DNA of 64,000 nt from Crotophaga sulcirostris (taxonomy: Eukaryota; Chordata; Aves; Cuculiformes; Crotophagidae): assembly GCA_013397455.1 (NCBI GenBank), contig VYZB01000520.1:528954-592953 (forward strand), written 5' to 3'. The position numbers and the translations under genes were made by a program. Shown in pieces: positions 50,515 through 64,000 of this stretch (position 1 is the first letter of the stretch; each line of letters opens with the position of its first letter). The notes below the pieces were generated by a model, which saw nothing but the letters and a program-made list of their open reading frames with translations, searched no databases and was not told the DNA's origin.

Positions 50515-51757
50515 ATCATAGCATCATAGAATCATAGGATCATAGGATCATCTGGTTGGAAAACACCTTTGAGATGATCAAGTTGAACCATACCTGTTCA
50601 CTTACTACACCACGTCCCTGAGGAACTGCGCTACCCATCTTTTAAACACCTCCAGGCATGGTGACTCAACCACCTCCCTGGGCACCAACCTTTCAGTAAA
50701 GAATTTTTTCCTAATGTCTAATGTGAACCTCCTCTGACACAACTTGAGACCATTTCTCCTCGTCCTATCACCTGTCACTTGGGAGAAGAGACCAACACTC
50801 ACCTTGCTACAACCTCCTTTCAGGCAGTTGCAGACAGTGATGAGGTCTCCCCTCAGCCTTCTCTTCACTAAGCTAAACAGTCCCTGTTGCCTCAGCCACT
50901 CCTCATAAAACGTTTTCTCCAGCCCCTTCACCAGCCCCGCTGCCCTTCTCTGGACTGCCTCCAGCCCCTCAACGTCCTTCTTGTAGTGAGTGGCCCAGAA
51001 CTGCACACAGCACTCGAGGTGCGGCCTCACCAGTGCTGAGTACAGGGGCACAACCACTGCCTGGCTCCTGCTGGCCACGCTGTTTCTGACACAGGCCAAG
51101 ATGCCATTGTTCTTCTTAGCCACTTGGGCCACTGCTGGTTCATATTCAGCTGGTTGTCAACCCCCAGGTCCTTCACTGCCAGGCAGCTCTCCAGCCATTC
51201 TTCCCCAGGTCTGTAACGCTGCATAGGGTTGTTGTGTCCCAAGTGCAGGACTTAGCACTTGGCCTTGTTGAACCTCATCCCATTGGTTTCAGCCCATCGA
51301 TCCAGCCCGTCCAGATCCCCCTGCAGAGCCTCCCTTCCTTCAGGCAGATCAACACTGCCACCCAGCTTAGTGCCACCGGCAAACTTACTAAGGGTGCACT
51401 CAATCCCCTCATCCAGATCACTGATAAAGATATTGAACAGAACTGGACCCAGTACTGAACCCTGGAGAACACCATTCATGACTGGCCTCCACCATGCAGC
51501 CAGTTTTTTACCCAGCAGAGGGTGTTCTTGTCCAGGCCAATGGCAGACAGTTTCTCAAGCAGGATACTGTGAGAAATGGTGTCAAAGGCTTTATCAACTC
51601 CAAGTACACCACATCCATGACCTTTCCCATGTCCATTAAACGGTAACCTTGAAGGAGATCAGGTAGGTCTGGCAGGACCCGCCTTTCATAAACCTGTGTT
51701 GACTGGGCTTGATCACCTGATTGTTCTGCACGTGCTGTATGATAGCCCTCAAGATGA
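50515..51757 (-). mobile_element. CR1 LINE, antisense, about 1.24 kb, RT active site lost
   Basis: The longest CR1 copy here. Read on the minus strand it runs from a partial RT domain to the CR1 3' end (cataggatcataggatcat at 50531-50550 on the + strand). At 51479-51252 it shows the RT block [20 protein letters not shown] followed by FAGGTKLGG. At 51132-50605 it shows [32 protein letters not shown] and [13 protein letters not shown], then [18 protein letters not shown]. The catalytic FADD/YADD pair of aspartates reads FAGG (codons GGT GGC at 51377-51372), so the enzyme would be inactive. Frame breaks near 51245 and 51480 separate the pieces. It is 5'-truncated at about 51757, with no ORF1 or endonuclease. 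It lies just beyond the probable RALYL 3' end, opposite to it. Confidence 0.95.
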
Positions 51758-54700
51758 AAGATAGGAAAGATAGGAAGGCAGGAAATTCTTCAGTGGTGTG
51801 AGAGAAAGAAACAGAAAGATCCAGTAATGATATTTCATTGAATTTTAGGAATTCATTTTCTTGATCTTGGAAGCTTCCAAGTTTTATGTATCACTGAAGT
51901 AGTGTGAATATAACTTTTGAAACCCATGCTATAATTTTCTGTTCAGTATTCAAACACATTTTTTATTCAATTCACAAGGTGCTGCCATACAGACAAACTA
52001 AGGAAAATTGGTCAACAACGTCTATGAAAATGTTTTTTAATTATATTGAAATTATTGGAAACCAAGACTACTTTGAAATGTGTGTGATTTATATATGGCT
52101 CATTCTTTTCTACATTTTTAACTGTGGTGGTGTTGTTGTTATAGCTGTGCCATATCTAGCGCAAGTTTGTGAACTTTAGAAACAATTCGCTTATTATGTG
52201 TGATACAGGACCAATTCCTCATTCAGAAAGAAGCCTGATAAAGGTTAAATGGTAGCCAATTAAAATGATTTCTAATTCCTTTTTAGTAGAAAAGGTAGTC
52301 CAAGAACTTCAAAAGGTACCAGTTTCTATGTTCAGAAGAATCCTCAATGGTCTAGAAAATTTAAATAAGGAATACATTTGATTAGAGAAGAAAGAGGATA
52401 ATAAAAAGTCAGACAATTTCATTTTCTGTACTTTCCTATGAAGATCTTTTGTAATAAAAATCATCCAAAAATTAACTTTGATAATCTTAAATTCTATGTT
52501 GACCAATACTGGACATAAGGGCAATTATTACTGAAATTAAGGCATCAAGCAGCCGAGAGTACTCTGCAACATTAGATGGATAAATATCAAATAATCTAAC
52601 ACTTTATGGGCAAAGGAGCAATACATTACAAATATTTTTGGAACAGAGAAGTATTTAAGCTTTTGCATGATTAGTAACACAGGAATTATATTCCAGTGTT
52701 TTTTTATGTGCTCAAAGAAAGATCCATTCTGAGCTTCACTCATTGCCATCGGGGCTAATGACAAACACATTTGAGTTTTGAACCTGTTAAGAAAACTATT
52801 GTAATAATAATGCAAAATTATTAAAGGAGTGGAGGAATTTTCCACATAAGTAATGGAATTCTGTCTCTTTGCCTTAAAATTCCTAAGCAATGACTCCAAA
52901 GCAAAGCACTGAAATTTTCCAGTTCCTAAATTCTTTACAGTGAGAGGATAACCTTATCCCATGTCTGCATAACTCCAGGCTTTCACCCTCCCTGAAATGT
53001 ACTTGTAGGACTTCTCCATAGCAAGAGCTCACTAAACTTACCCACTCAGATCTGGCACTCACAGATCAGAAAAAAATACCTCTGTATGGTTATGTTCCTG
53101 TATAAGAGTAAAGATAGTGTGTGCCATGAAGTTAAGGACAGTTGAACATCCTAAAGTAGTAGAAAAGATATTTCTTTTGGCCAGCAGCTGCTAATTTTAA
53201 CAGTCAACTAAGGACAGAGGTGACTCTATTCCTATAGAAAGGAACGTCTACCCAAGAATATGACTAAAGATGCAGGAAAAATTCTGTACACTCAGCAAAA
53301 TCAGCACAACTTGACAAGTTAGAACTGTAGCTCTGAGCATTTTTCACCAATTAAATAGTCTGTCCACGAGGATGAGAGAGAGAAAGTAAAGGTACTTGTG
53401 TACAACATTTACACCCCTATTCTGGCGATAAACTGCTTAGGAAAAATAACTTAGTGCTGTAGGAAAGGGTTATTAACTCATTCAAGACAATAAGAGCTTG
53501 ATGTTTTTTCATTGATATATGTCTTAGGGTTGCTATTGTAGGTATTTATTTGGTTAACCTCTCAAAGAAAGATTACTGTTAGACACGTGCAAACAGAAAT
53601 AATCCACAATGGTAACAGTGTGTTTTAACAGAAAATCTAGTTCCTGTGTCCATCCATCCCATATATATACAACTAACAAAGCAAAAGTGTTTCTAATGGT
53701 TATATTTAAAACTTTCTGATGCTATCCTGGCTAAGTGTTTTTAACAGCCTAAGGTAATAGAGAAGAAGCTTTGCATGACCACTCTGTGGTGTATTACTAT
53801 ATATGAATAACTATGATGTGTAGCTATGCATATATGGAAAAAAATATTTTTCCATTGCTTTGTACTTTAGATAATTAGAAATGTTTCTTCTCAACTAGAA
53901 ATAGCTAATGTTGTGGAAAATAAGAATTTAATTCATCCCTGGGGTAACTCTGCTGATATGTCACTAAATGCATGATGTCTGCACCAACTGGATTCTTAAG
54001 CAGAACTGGGATCAGTGCTCACCGTATGAGGAATTATAGCAGCATTTAGAATGTTATTTAAAGAAAAAAGAAGTGATAGCTCATATTGCTGTTGCTAGTA
54101 TTGCTACTGCAGCAGGAATATCATGGAACATGGTGCAGGAGCAGAGGGTAGGGCTGCAACTTGAACAAGGCACTGAAACTTGAATAAGCATAGAAAGGAT
54201 CTTACCTGGGGATGAACAAGGAAATTACTGAATGGTAATTTGCTGCACCTGTATTAATTTTACTTTTGAAGAAATTTCCCTCACATATTTATTCATTTGC
54301 ACATTCCTACATGTAATGCCATGATTCTGACTATTCTTTCAAGGGCTAAGCCTCCAAATTTCCAGGTGATTTTGGATGAATTTCCTGCAAATTCAACACT
54401 TAACAATGTGTAGCCATTCCCATGGAAGATTAACTCACTGTTCAGAATTTTGGCCTCGTTGTTTAATCCACAGGGACGGGGAAGGATTTCATAAATACTT
54501 CTTTACTTGAGTGGCTATGTTATCTGTAAATCTATGCTTCCATTAACTGGAAAACTGTGGATGAGAAAACTACAATCCTGACAAAATTTAAAGGCCAATT
54601 TCCAAGAAAATATACACTGGTCCTGTGAGAAGAAAGGCTTTGTAATTACAATAAGATGGCACCTGGACACTACCACTAGAAAAATTAACCTAGACAGCAG

Positions 54701-57700
54701 TCCATGCTCGAACCACTTCTACTGAGTGGCTGATTGTTTGCCAGCTGTACCTAGATGCTTCACCTTATATCTGCCTTCCTCCACAGGTAAGTGTTTTTAT
54801 ATTACACTAGATTTTCTTGTGAAAATAGGTACAACAGCTCTCAGGTAAATGAGGTAGGACTGTCTTAAACCAGCAAAGAATTTGGCTTAATGTTCTCTAA
54901 AATTATTTCAGCTTTAGTTATTTAAGTCATTCCCATGCAGTATAAGTGATATTCACGATCTCTGACTAGTAGGGGAAGACCCTAAACACTTATTTTCAGA
55001 ATATTCTGAAGCTTTTAAAATACATTTTCAAAATTTCATTTCTTTTTTTTAACCTCCTTTTTCTCTTTCTCTGCTATGATAAATTGGAAGAAATTCTAAA
55101 AAAACTAAACATTTAGTAAATATGATATTCAGAAAGTACTTGGACAAAAGCGAAATTTTAATTCATAAATTCTAATGGGAAAAAAGTTCAATAGAAAGGT
55201 ATCATTTTAGACTGACAAGTAGAATCAATAAAAATAAGAAAGCTTTCATGTGCATAAGGGTATCTGGTTTTTTTTCTGATTTTCCTTAGACCACCCTTAT
55301 ATGATTGATGGTCTTGTCTACGAAACCACTGCTGTTAAAAGCAGCAAATCAAAATGCAACAGACATGTTCTTATCAGCATTGGAGCTATGCCACAAGTCT
55401 TATTTCTAGTCAGGCAAAATTCTGATTTATGTAATTGTTACACAAATCTTTGTGCATAAAACATAAATTGATGTCTAAAGTGATGAATTTGGAGTTTTTT
55501 AGGTTTTTTTGTTTGTTTTTGTCCACTTAACATGGGAGGACAAAGTTCTATGCAATGTGTGATACATAGGAAATAAATGCCTAGACATTTCTTTTCTTAG
55601 TTCTATATGAGACAAATTTCAGTGATATATATCAGGAGGTTTATTGTGTTTGTGATGACATATCTCATTATTTGTAATCAACGCATCGGTGTATGAAATG
55701 CTGTTTTACAAATCTATCCATTTAGCACTATCATTTAAGGCAGCAGGCTTCAGAGAGCAAGTGTATCAGGTCATGTCTCAGGAGCACAAAATGCTTTTTA
55801 CAGCAAGCTATATAAAAAAAATTGTGCTGATTTCAAGGATGAGTGACCTTTCAGATTTGGATACTTCTCCATTTATGTGAGGATCATTTGTAAGTGAATT
55901 GCAAGTTCTGAGTGGTTTTTGTGGTAGACCAACAAGGTGGAAAAAAAGTAATCCAGGAGTGCTACCAGCTTAAATGTGACTCCTTCGGAACAATTGGTTC
56001 CATGCTGGTTTCGGAAGATCTGAGACATATCACAAGATAACATGATAGCATCAAACAATCAATAATGGCAATAAGAAAAATGACAAAAATCACTGTCCAT
56101 GGAATTGCATGTGGGCAGTCATGTAGACAAATGACATTGCTGACTGCTCTATCAAATGCAGGCTTTAAGTATAAGAAAAGCTCCATGAAACCTCATGCAG
56201 TGCAGGGCTTCAAAGAGAGCACAGCTGCTTCTGCTGCCTATTCAGGGGAACAAAGACCCCAAGCAGATGTTAGATTTCCAGCAGCTCAGTGCTCAGATAG
56301 CACTTTTCAAAGATCTCTTTTTGTAGGGAACATATTTGGGTGGGAACACTCCTTTTGTGTGGTCTGTCTCAAGGTTTTTTCAGAGAACAGAAATGCAGTG
56401 AAGTTGTCTCCTGCTAGGAATGAAGAGCAAAAGTGAGTGGATACATTGCACACCCACATGTGCAGGATCCACAGATTTGCAGATGGAGCAGATCCCTTCC
56501 CATATCCACTGCTCAGGGGAAACTCCCTGAAGAGTGCGAACATTCACTTTTTTCAGTGAAGGTACAAGAGGCTGAGTTTGGAGGACTGAAACTCTCACAG
56601 AGCTTATTAGCTTCTCTTTTGGTTTCGGACAGGGAATGTAGGGCATGCAGAAGCCATTTAGCTGTCTCAAAGGCTTTCCTGTTGGTGACAGGTAGAATTT
56701 CAGAGGACTATACAGGCTCCAAGCCAGGTGAAATCACTACAGATTGAAAACCTCCAGCATTACAGTAGATCATACATTTCTGCTTCCTTATGGGCAGAGT
56801 TCTAAAACTAAATAATTCACATCATGCTGGTTATGATTTTTTACTACTGTGAACAATCAGCATAGTAATGGAGTTCAAGTCATAAATTACATTTGACTTT
56901 TCAGCAAAATACCCCAGTAGGAGTGGTTCTAAGTTGACAGTGTTAACAAGGTTTTGTAGTAAATAGTGTGCAAAAGCAAAAATTATTTAATCTCTGCAAG
57001 CTAAGGTAGTGTTGTATATTTCCTTCAACAACGATAATAAAATTTTAGTGGTCTCCATAGCAATGCAGGTGAAAATTTGGAAAGCCACAAAGTTATCCAA
57101 CAGCAAATACAGAAATGCATAATATAAAGAATGCATCCCAGTGATGCATTTCTTTTCAGGAATGCTGAGAAAAATAAGACAACATTTGCCATCAAAATCA
57201 TAGGGTTTATTTATCATGAATCACTCTAATTGAGCAAGAATCATACTACTGTGGCATGTTGTCTCTCCGAAAAATTATCTCAACTTTTATATTCTTTGCA
57301 GATATATTTGATTCAAACAAATATAAAACTTGAACTATTAATTTTTGTATAGTATCTCTTGTCATGTAGTCAACACTGTGTGTTTTAATAACTAAAAATT
57401 TCCAAATCATATGGGGCTGTAAATTTCCCAAATTGATTTCAGCCTTAATTCTTGATGATATTTTCATTATTTTCATCAAATTTTTTGGGGGGTGGCATCA
57501 TATCTATCAAGGCGAAAAGGATGTATTATGATAATTTTGTCACCAGCATAACCTAGAATAAAGAATTCCTTCTATTAATTCTTGCAATGAAAAAAAATTA
57601 ATCCCCTCTGTTTTTACGTAACATTAAGATTCTTTATAATACATAAAGTATCTTTTAGATCCTGTATCATCAGACTCTACCTTTCACAGTCTTTGTTTTT

Positions 57701-60700
57701 AATGAATCTCTCTGACAAAGTCTTTAATTTGAACTCAAGATGGATCTTTTCAAGCTGGTGGAGCTGCAGCAGTCCCCCCCCAGGAAGGCTGCTTAACGTA
57801 ACACATGGCTGAAAGATTAAGCGCATTGACTCAGAATAATAGAGAGCGCCAAGGAGACCCATAAGCTAGTAATGATGCGAACCAATAAATCTAAAATCTA
57901 ACCTGTATTGACCCTTCAACTGAGATGTAGAAGCTGTACAACCACATAGATAACGTGTAGTGCCTATACTGCTTTCCAGGAGCAGGGGTGTTTGTAGCAG
58001 CCTGTATTTCCCACTGTGCCACACAGCTCTCCTGGTATGAGTGTTAGCATATGTGCTGCCAGATCAGGTTTTCCAGCCTACCCACAGTGCAAAGGAGGAC
58101 CAAGACTTTTCCTGCACCTTCTGGTGTGGATGTGCCTCAGTGGCACATAATATAGCTGGACTAGACAATCTCCAGAGGCCCGTTCCTACTTCAACTATTC
58201 CATCATGTAATCATTCTGTGTTATCGTAAAACGAGTCCACGAGTCCTGCTGGAGTCAATGGCAATGCTATACACTTAGCTCCTCAGGCATCCCTCATTAG
58301 GATCCTAAAACAGAGACATCAGGAAAGTAATTTAGATGCCTAACCACCAATGTTAAGTGTTGGTTTAGACCCTGCTTTAGAGGAATAGGGCTCACATAGT
58401 CCTGTCCACACCTGCCAGTCTCAAGGGGGTATTTCAGTTACTCAGGACAGTTGAAATGGCACAGAGGAAGATGTTTAGTTTCCTGAATGGTTTTGATAGG
58501 ATAACTGTGAGAAAATGTCAATAAAAAGGGCTGAGGAACACAAGGAAAATTTTGGAAAAGAGAGTATATTTTCAAACTGAAACCCGCAGCTGTATAATTC
58601 ACATTCATGTTAGCAACAGTTTCCAAAAATCTACTCATATAACTGAGAATTTCTTGAAGAACATCATAGAAAATTGGAAAAGGTAGGTTGGACAAAGTTT
58701 ATGAAATTGTAAGTGGGTAGCAATAAAACTCAACGTAATAGTGAGTCCTATAACAGTTAACTAAAGTAGAAACTCAAATCCTAATCTGGTGTTACTAACA
58801 GAAAAAAAAATTATTAGATATAGGATGTGTTAGTTTACCTTTCTATCACCTATGAAAGAACGCCAGACTTTGGCACCTATTATTGCCATTAGATGGACTA
58901 TACTTTAGTCTCAATTATAATTTAGACTCAATTATCACCACAGTGCTAGCTGCAATAGGCTATTTCAAAATATACCCCAGCCTGTGCCATCCTTGTACCG
59001 CTGGGCTCCCAATTAAAAGAAAATTACTGAAGGCCCATTTTCACTGCTTAGCATTCTAGGAGCTTGAAAAATAAGATTGATTTCTCACTGTGAACTGTAA
59101 AACGAACGTAGAAGTGGTGTAGACTTTTTTTCCCCTTTGAATTACAGGTTCGCCTCTGGTTCAGAGTTAGATGCACTTTGCTCTGTAAAGCTACACCAAA
59201 GTAATTCTGTAGCCCAGCTGCAAACCTGGCTGAAAAGCATTCAGCACCGGCCAAGAGAGTCATTTTCAGAGAAAGAAGGGGTGACTCCAAGGGGCAATCC
59301 TTACCATGAGGGCTGTGGGATTCATCCCCACCAGAACTTTATGAACCCCACAGATACCTTTCATTGTCCTTCTGTCTTAGCAGAAGAAAAAGAATGTAAA
59401 GGGGGTAACTACATCCTCATATGAAGTTGTTATGCATGAAATGTAATGAGGGTTTTTTTGTTTGTTTTTTTTTTAATAGTAGTTAAATTCATTACAGAGG
59501 TCTTGCACACTCTTGCTGCTATGATATAATACTCTGCGGGTTTCTCTGGCTGTCACAGGGACAGTCACATGGAAAAGCTTAAAAAAGGGGCAGGTAGGAA
59601 AAAGATACAAGATTTTTTACAAGACGTGGTCCTGTTTTATGCATTTTTTTCAAAGACCTACCTATTCTTAAATTAGTACAACACTGATAAGTAACAACCC
59701 ATATTGGTTTTGTTTTGAATATTGCTATCATTTTTTTGTTGCACTATATATCCATGCTCACATATTCAAACACCTACTACAAAAGTTCCTGTTGAGACTC
59801 CCATCAGCTAAAATAGCATTAGAGATACTGGTTTTGAGAAAGATGTAACAGCTTTTGAACCATGCCCCGCTTTATAATTTGAGTAAAAAGTAAAAATACA
59901 AATACAAAAATGCAGAGCCTTTGCATTTCTTTAAAAATGATTCCTCAACTCTTAGTTTTTGCAGTGCTGTTCTTGGCTAAAGCTGAGGATCTCGACAGAG
60001 CTGCAGTATCTGAGCCAGCTTCCCTGAATTATAATTATAATGTCATTTGTTTCTTTGTGAGTTAGATAATGAAAGCCTAGAGTCTGAATAGCATTCAGAA
60101 AGGGATTAGCCATTCTATGGATAATGAAAACTTCCACAAGAGTATTTAAACAGGAATGGTTCCTCTTTTAAGAAGGGCATAAACGTTTTTTTTTCCCTCC
60201 AGTGCATAAACTAAACACTAACTGACAGCACAAAGGGGATGTGGAAACAGGTTATTCAATGACTATTTACCTGGGGATTTCTGTTACCTCTCTCTGCACC
60301 CTTGAAGTGTAACGTGATCAGAAACTGTCTAATAGGACTTGATGGAGGCAAGTTGAGGTTTAAAAGTCATAAAGCAGAGATAGACACATTACAGCTGCAT
60401 ATTTCTAGTGTTACTGAGCAAAATTGTACTGCAATGACTCCTTCACATCACAGGGAAGAGCCTACTATTGTGTTACAGTGCTTACATTGCGCTTCTCGTG
60501 CTTCAGAGAAGTACAAATACACTGCTGGTAATTCAGGAGGTGAAGCTATGCCATAAACCAGGTCGTCTATACACCATTTCCTGTTTCTTTAGGAAATAAA
60601 AGGGCACAAGAATAGCTCATGTTCTTAGCTGAAAGACCATTTTACTACATACTACATCACTCCACTGTGTGGTTTGTTATACATACAATTAATCTAGTGA

Positions 60701-63700
60701 TAATTCCTAGCTGTTCTTTATATTGCTATTAAACTGTGCACACAGGAGTCTTCTGCCCTGCTGTGATTAGGCATAATGTGATACAGATTTTATTATCAGC
60801 ATGAAAATAAGAGTTTTCTGCTTGAAACTGCTTAGTTTTGTACTCGGTTTTGCCATGATTCACCCTATTTTTTATGTATAAATAAAGCATTAAAACATAC
60901 CTAACTTACAGCACTTAGTCTTTGAGCAAAAAGTTAATTTTCTGAAAATTTTAAGGGAAGGTTTTCATTTCTTCATGATTTAATTTTATTTAATGATGAG
61001 ACCTTTAATTTAGAAATCAGTGTCATGTTCTGGGAGCCTTTGCACTGGCCTTGTGAGATTCCTGGAGGTTTGGGGGCTGCCTAGGTTAGAACAAAGTCAG
61101 GCACATACAAAAATGGTAAGGCAACAGAATTGGAACGGGCTTCCAGCTAGAACTGTTAGCTATAAGCTTTAGTCATTTTTTGTATTTTTTTTAGGGTAAA
61201 ATAAAACCTACTTTAAACTAGATCAGTCTGAGGGTGAGGTGAAGTTTCCCAGCTGAGGACTACCCCAGGCAGGGGCAGTGCTGCCCACCACCCTACATCC
61301 ACTACAGTGATCTTATGGAGTGGGCTGAATGAACTGGTTGAGCTAAGAGAAAGATAGCCTTAATCTGTTGGGGAAGGGAGGCCGAGGGTGTCAGGGGTTT
61401 TTGAGATGTCAGACATCCAGCCTGCTTACAGCTGAGCTGCGTAATCACACCAGATGACACAAAGGAGGCAGATGGAATGTGAGGCCAGGAAAGGGAAGAG
61501 CAGAAAAGACCCTTTGGAATGTGTCTGATCTTCCATCAGGTGAAGATGATCTGTCAAAGCTTTTAATTTCCTCCCAAAGTTGTTTCAAATATGTTAGTTC
61601 AGTCTGATAGAAACCATGCCCCAATACTTAGAGGTGCACCACAATGTGGAGCCAAGTTTTCCTGAGTTTACTACTAAGGTGATGCCAACCAGGGAGCTAG
61701 TACTTCAACAGACAAGCTGTGTTTGTATTCTTTATTTCAAATTTCACTTACTTGCTCTGCATATGCTCCCCTTCTGTTTAGTGCAAGACTAAAAGTGTAG
61801 ATAAGTCTGTATTATTTTCATAATTGAATGTGAAAGCAGTTTTCCCACAGTACTGAGTACTGACAAAACTTTAATGTTCAAAAAATGTAGATAAATGTGC
61901 ATTTAAGACCTTTTGGACAACTTCTGATTATAAGACCTTCAGTTAGGGAGATACTCCTACTTTTTTAATCCTGAATCTTCCCAGCTTCCATTCTTTCTTG
62001 CAATTTGTAATTTAATATGTTAAAATCTAATATATTCATAAACAAAAACTCACTTCAAAGAAAGAAAATTAGACACATCTTCCACCATCTACAGTAACTC
62101 TCAAAGCCGGGATTTTCAGAGAAACACAGGCAAGCCTGATCCCTCCTGACATACTGGAACAACTGAGGATCTAATTTTTGTAGCTCACTTTAGAAAAACC
62201 TCAGGTCTGAGGCAGATTTGGGCTATTCTTCAAAAAAAAAGAAAAAACAAACTTTCCTTGCAGACACCTGTTACTTTCTAAAAGGAGTTCAATCCCCTTC
62301 TCCATTTAATAAACAAAAAAATTATCTTATGCAATCATCATGATTGCCTTAATATTGACTCTGGTACCTGTGAGCCATTTCTGGATTTCTGAGGACTGAA
62401 TGTTGTTCAAAAGCAGCTTGATTTTTCAATATACAATTTCATTTTCTCTCACTCTTTTTAATTCTACTTGAAGTTTATCTATTTTCCATTACTGTAAAAT
62501 TGACAGTCTTTGAGTACACCAAATATAAAGACACTATTAAATGGCATTTATAAGCATCACTTTATGTGGAAAGAAATCGCTGAAAGATCTGTTGAGTTCA
62601 TAGCTGGGAAAGCAGAACAATTCTTTCTTTACAACATAAAAAGCCTTTTTTATCTAAGACTTAGAGCAAGTGGAAGTTCTATATCATGCCTTTACGAATT
62701 ACAATCTGTTTAGACCAAAGTAAAACTATTTGAAAGGAAGCATTAAGTAGAAAGAAGTAGTTATATGTGGTAATTTTCTAAAATATTTGGATTTCTCCTT
62801 TCAGCCTCAGTTGCTTTTCTATATGCGAAATCCTTCCCACTTCATATCCAGTTCACATTTTAAAATCTGAAAGAGTCTTTGATATATGTCATTTATAGCA
62901 AAAAGCACGGTAGAATATTATGTTTTTTTCCCCTGGTGCACTGAAGGAAAAAAGCATTGAGACCCTTGATTGTGCACCTGGAGCCATATGGAAAAAGCAT
63001 TGCCTACATCCCTGCACTGAAGGAGTGATAAAGATATTTATTTAGTCGCAGCTAGAGTTATATTTATAACTGTTCTTTTTTTGCTGCTGATATGGTATCA
63101 TCAAGATATTACCAATTTACCTTAATCATATCATGCCAAGATATAATATCTTCACAAATCTTATCTATATATTATGATAGGTGTTTTGCTGGGAAAAGGG
63201 TTGGCTTCACTCAGAAAAAGCATGCAGCAAATTCTGCTTCCCAAGGGTGCTATAAGGAAAAATATATTCCTTTTCCCTCTCTCATCCACATAGCACTGCA
63301 AATACATACAACCTCAGTGGTCATGTTTTACCTCTAGATAGGTTTTCTGCATTGCTAGCTTCTGCTGTTTTCAAGGGCCTTACACATTCCCTAAAACAAA
63401 CCAGACAATCCTAGTAGAGAGTTTCTCTGTTATTAAAATGACATATATATATAGAGTGCAGCATCATTATTAGGTTTTCTGAGCGTTTATGCATATAGAT
63501 TAGGTATAGATAGGAAAGAAAGAGGGAGAGATTCCTCAAAAAACCCAAAGTTTTTTGCTTGAGTCTGTACATTTACAGTTTGGCAGCACTCTGTCACTGA
63601 GCAGTGCCACTGTGCTGCCTGTGCTTGTCCCCAGAGAAGCATGTTCAAGCACAGCCTTCGGAAAGCACGTGTGCAGCTGCAGTACTGCTAGCAATGGTTA

Positions 63701-64000
63701 ACATATCTGACTTACTCTAATCCAGGTGCTTGGTGGTATCTGGCAGTCTCAGATCTTGTCCCTGCTCTATGAAAACCTGTAGTCTCACAAAGTATCACCT
63801 TTCCCTGTAGTGTCTTGTGGTAATCTCTCATCTGGAAAATGGAGACAGTTCTCTCAGGGGAGACGTATCTGCAACTCCTTTCTTCTTTAGAGTTTAAGGC
63901 GGTTGATTTTGGGGATTTAATGAAGTTTCACAATGGTGTTTTGGCCAATGAATACACAGCAAAATGTTGCTGTTACCCAAAATCAGCACAGCAGTCATAG
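51758..64000. other. Intergenic-like DNA downstream of RALYL
   Basis: No gene, exon or RNA gene is recognisable on either strand. The sequence is AT-rich with scattered homopolymers and a CR1 tail at 58155-58225. A more GC-rich patch at 61230-61560 may be an unrecognised old repeat. Splice-site-like strings (for example ccttcctccacag followed by gtaagtg at 54787) occur but do not assemble into an exon. Short open frames such as 56065-56436 and 59137-59424 look like chance. Confidence 0.75.
58155..58225 (+). mobile_element. CR1-like 3' tail, sense
   Basis: The order agctggactagacaatctcc, agaggcccgttcctacttca, then actattccatcatgtaatca matches a diverged CR1 terminus (GGACTAGATGATCTCCAGAGG…CCTTCCAAC…ATTC). 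Upstream sequence from about 57950 may belong to the same insertion but I could not match it. Confidence 0.65.

Noticed and set aside
54770..54800. Strong ccttcctccacag|gtaagtg composite site
   Set aside because: It resembles a recursive splice site but lies about 4.6 kb beyond the probable RALYL end and no exon could be assembled around it on the + strand.
56065..56747. Cluster of open frames of 96-123 aa on both strands
   Set aside because: Mutually overlapping frames with no recognisable motif and no consistent splice signals; likely a locally less AT-rich stretch, perhaps an old repeat.
63441..63456. Short catatatatatag run
   Set aside because: Too short to list as a microsatellite of interest.

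Overview
The window is vertebrate nuclear DNA and almost certainly from a bird. It is AT-rich with very low coding density. Five short exons are separated by introns of 1.6 to 18 kb with consensus GT-AG borders. The interspersed repeats are avian in type: several truncated CR1 LINEs, some ending in the ATTCTATGATT-like 3' tail typical of bird CR1, plus one solitary LTR of a kind familiar from bird introns. Nothing points to a bacterial, phage or plasmid origin.

The only gene I can support is the 3' part of RALYL (RALY RNA-binding protein-like, hnRNP C/RALY family) on the + strand. The visible coding exons are 14773-14820, 16451-16614, 24643-24756, 29012-29190 and 47076-47093. Together they give 523 nt of CDS: the third base of a codon, 173 sense codons and a TGA stop. 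Codon phase is kept across every junction. The protein segment holds an aromatic/acidic patch (FDYDYYRDDFYN), a proline-rich and basic stretch, a coiled coil, an acidic tail and the C-terminus FLQIK. The RRM-coding exons were not found and should lie 5' of position 1, so positions 1-14772 are read as intron. The 3' UTR starts at 47094. It ends either near 47.58 kb (ATTAAA) or, more convincingly, near 50.2 kb (AATAAA overlapping a Pumilio-type motif).

Layout: 1-14772, upstream intron with a sense CR1 at 2.8-3.5 kb and a few small tandem or inverted repeats. 14773-29190, four coding exons with an antisense CR1 at 21.7-22.1 kb, an old sense CR1 at 25.1-25.4 kb and a strong G-quadruplex motif at 17.0 kb. 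29191-47075, an 17.9-kb last intron with an inverted-repeat AT element (34.0-34.1 kb), an antisense LTR (39.0-40.1 kb) and two CR1 tails. 47076-50205, terminal exon and 3' UTR. 50515-51757, an antisense CR1 with a destroyed reverse-transcriptase active site. 51758-64000, apparently intergenic, with one CR1 tail near 58.2 kb.

I found no clear new system. The most interesting sequence-derived points concern RNA processing. Skipping the coiled-coil exon would create a TAA exactly at the new junction. The 48-nt exon is skippable in frame. There is alternative polyadenylation potential, one AG|GT recursive-splice-like site in the last intron, and an intronic G-quadruplex motif. Most of the remaining open reading frames look like chance translations of intronic or repeat DNA.
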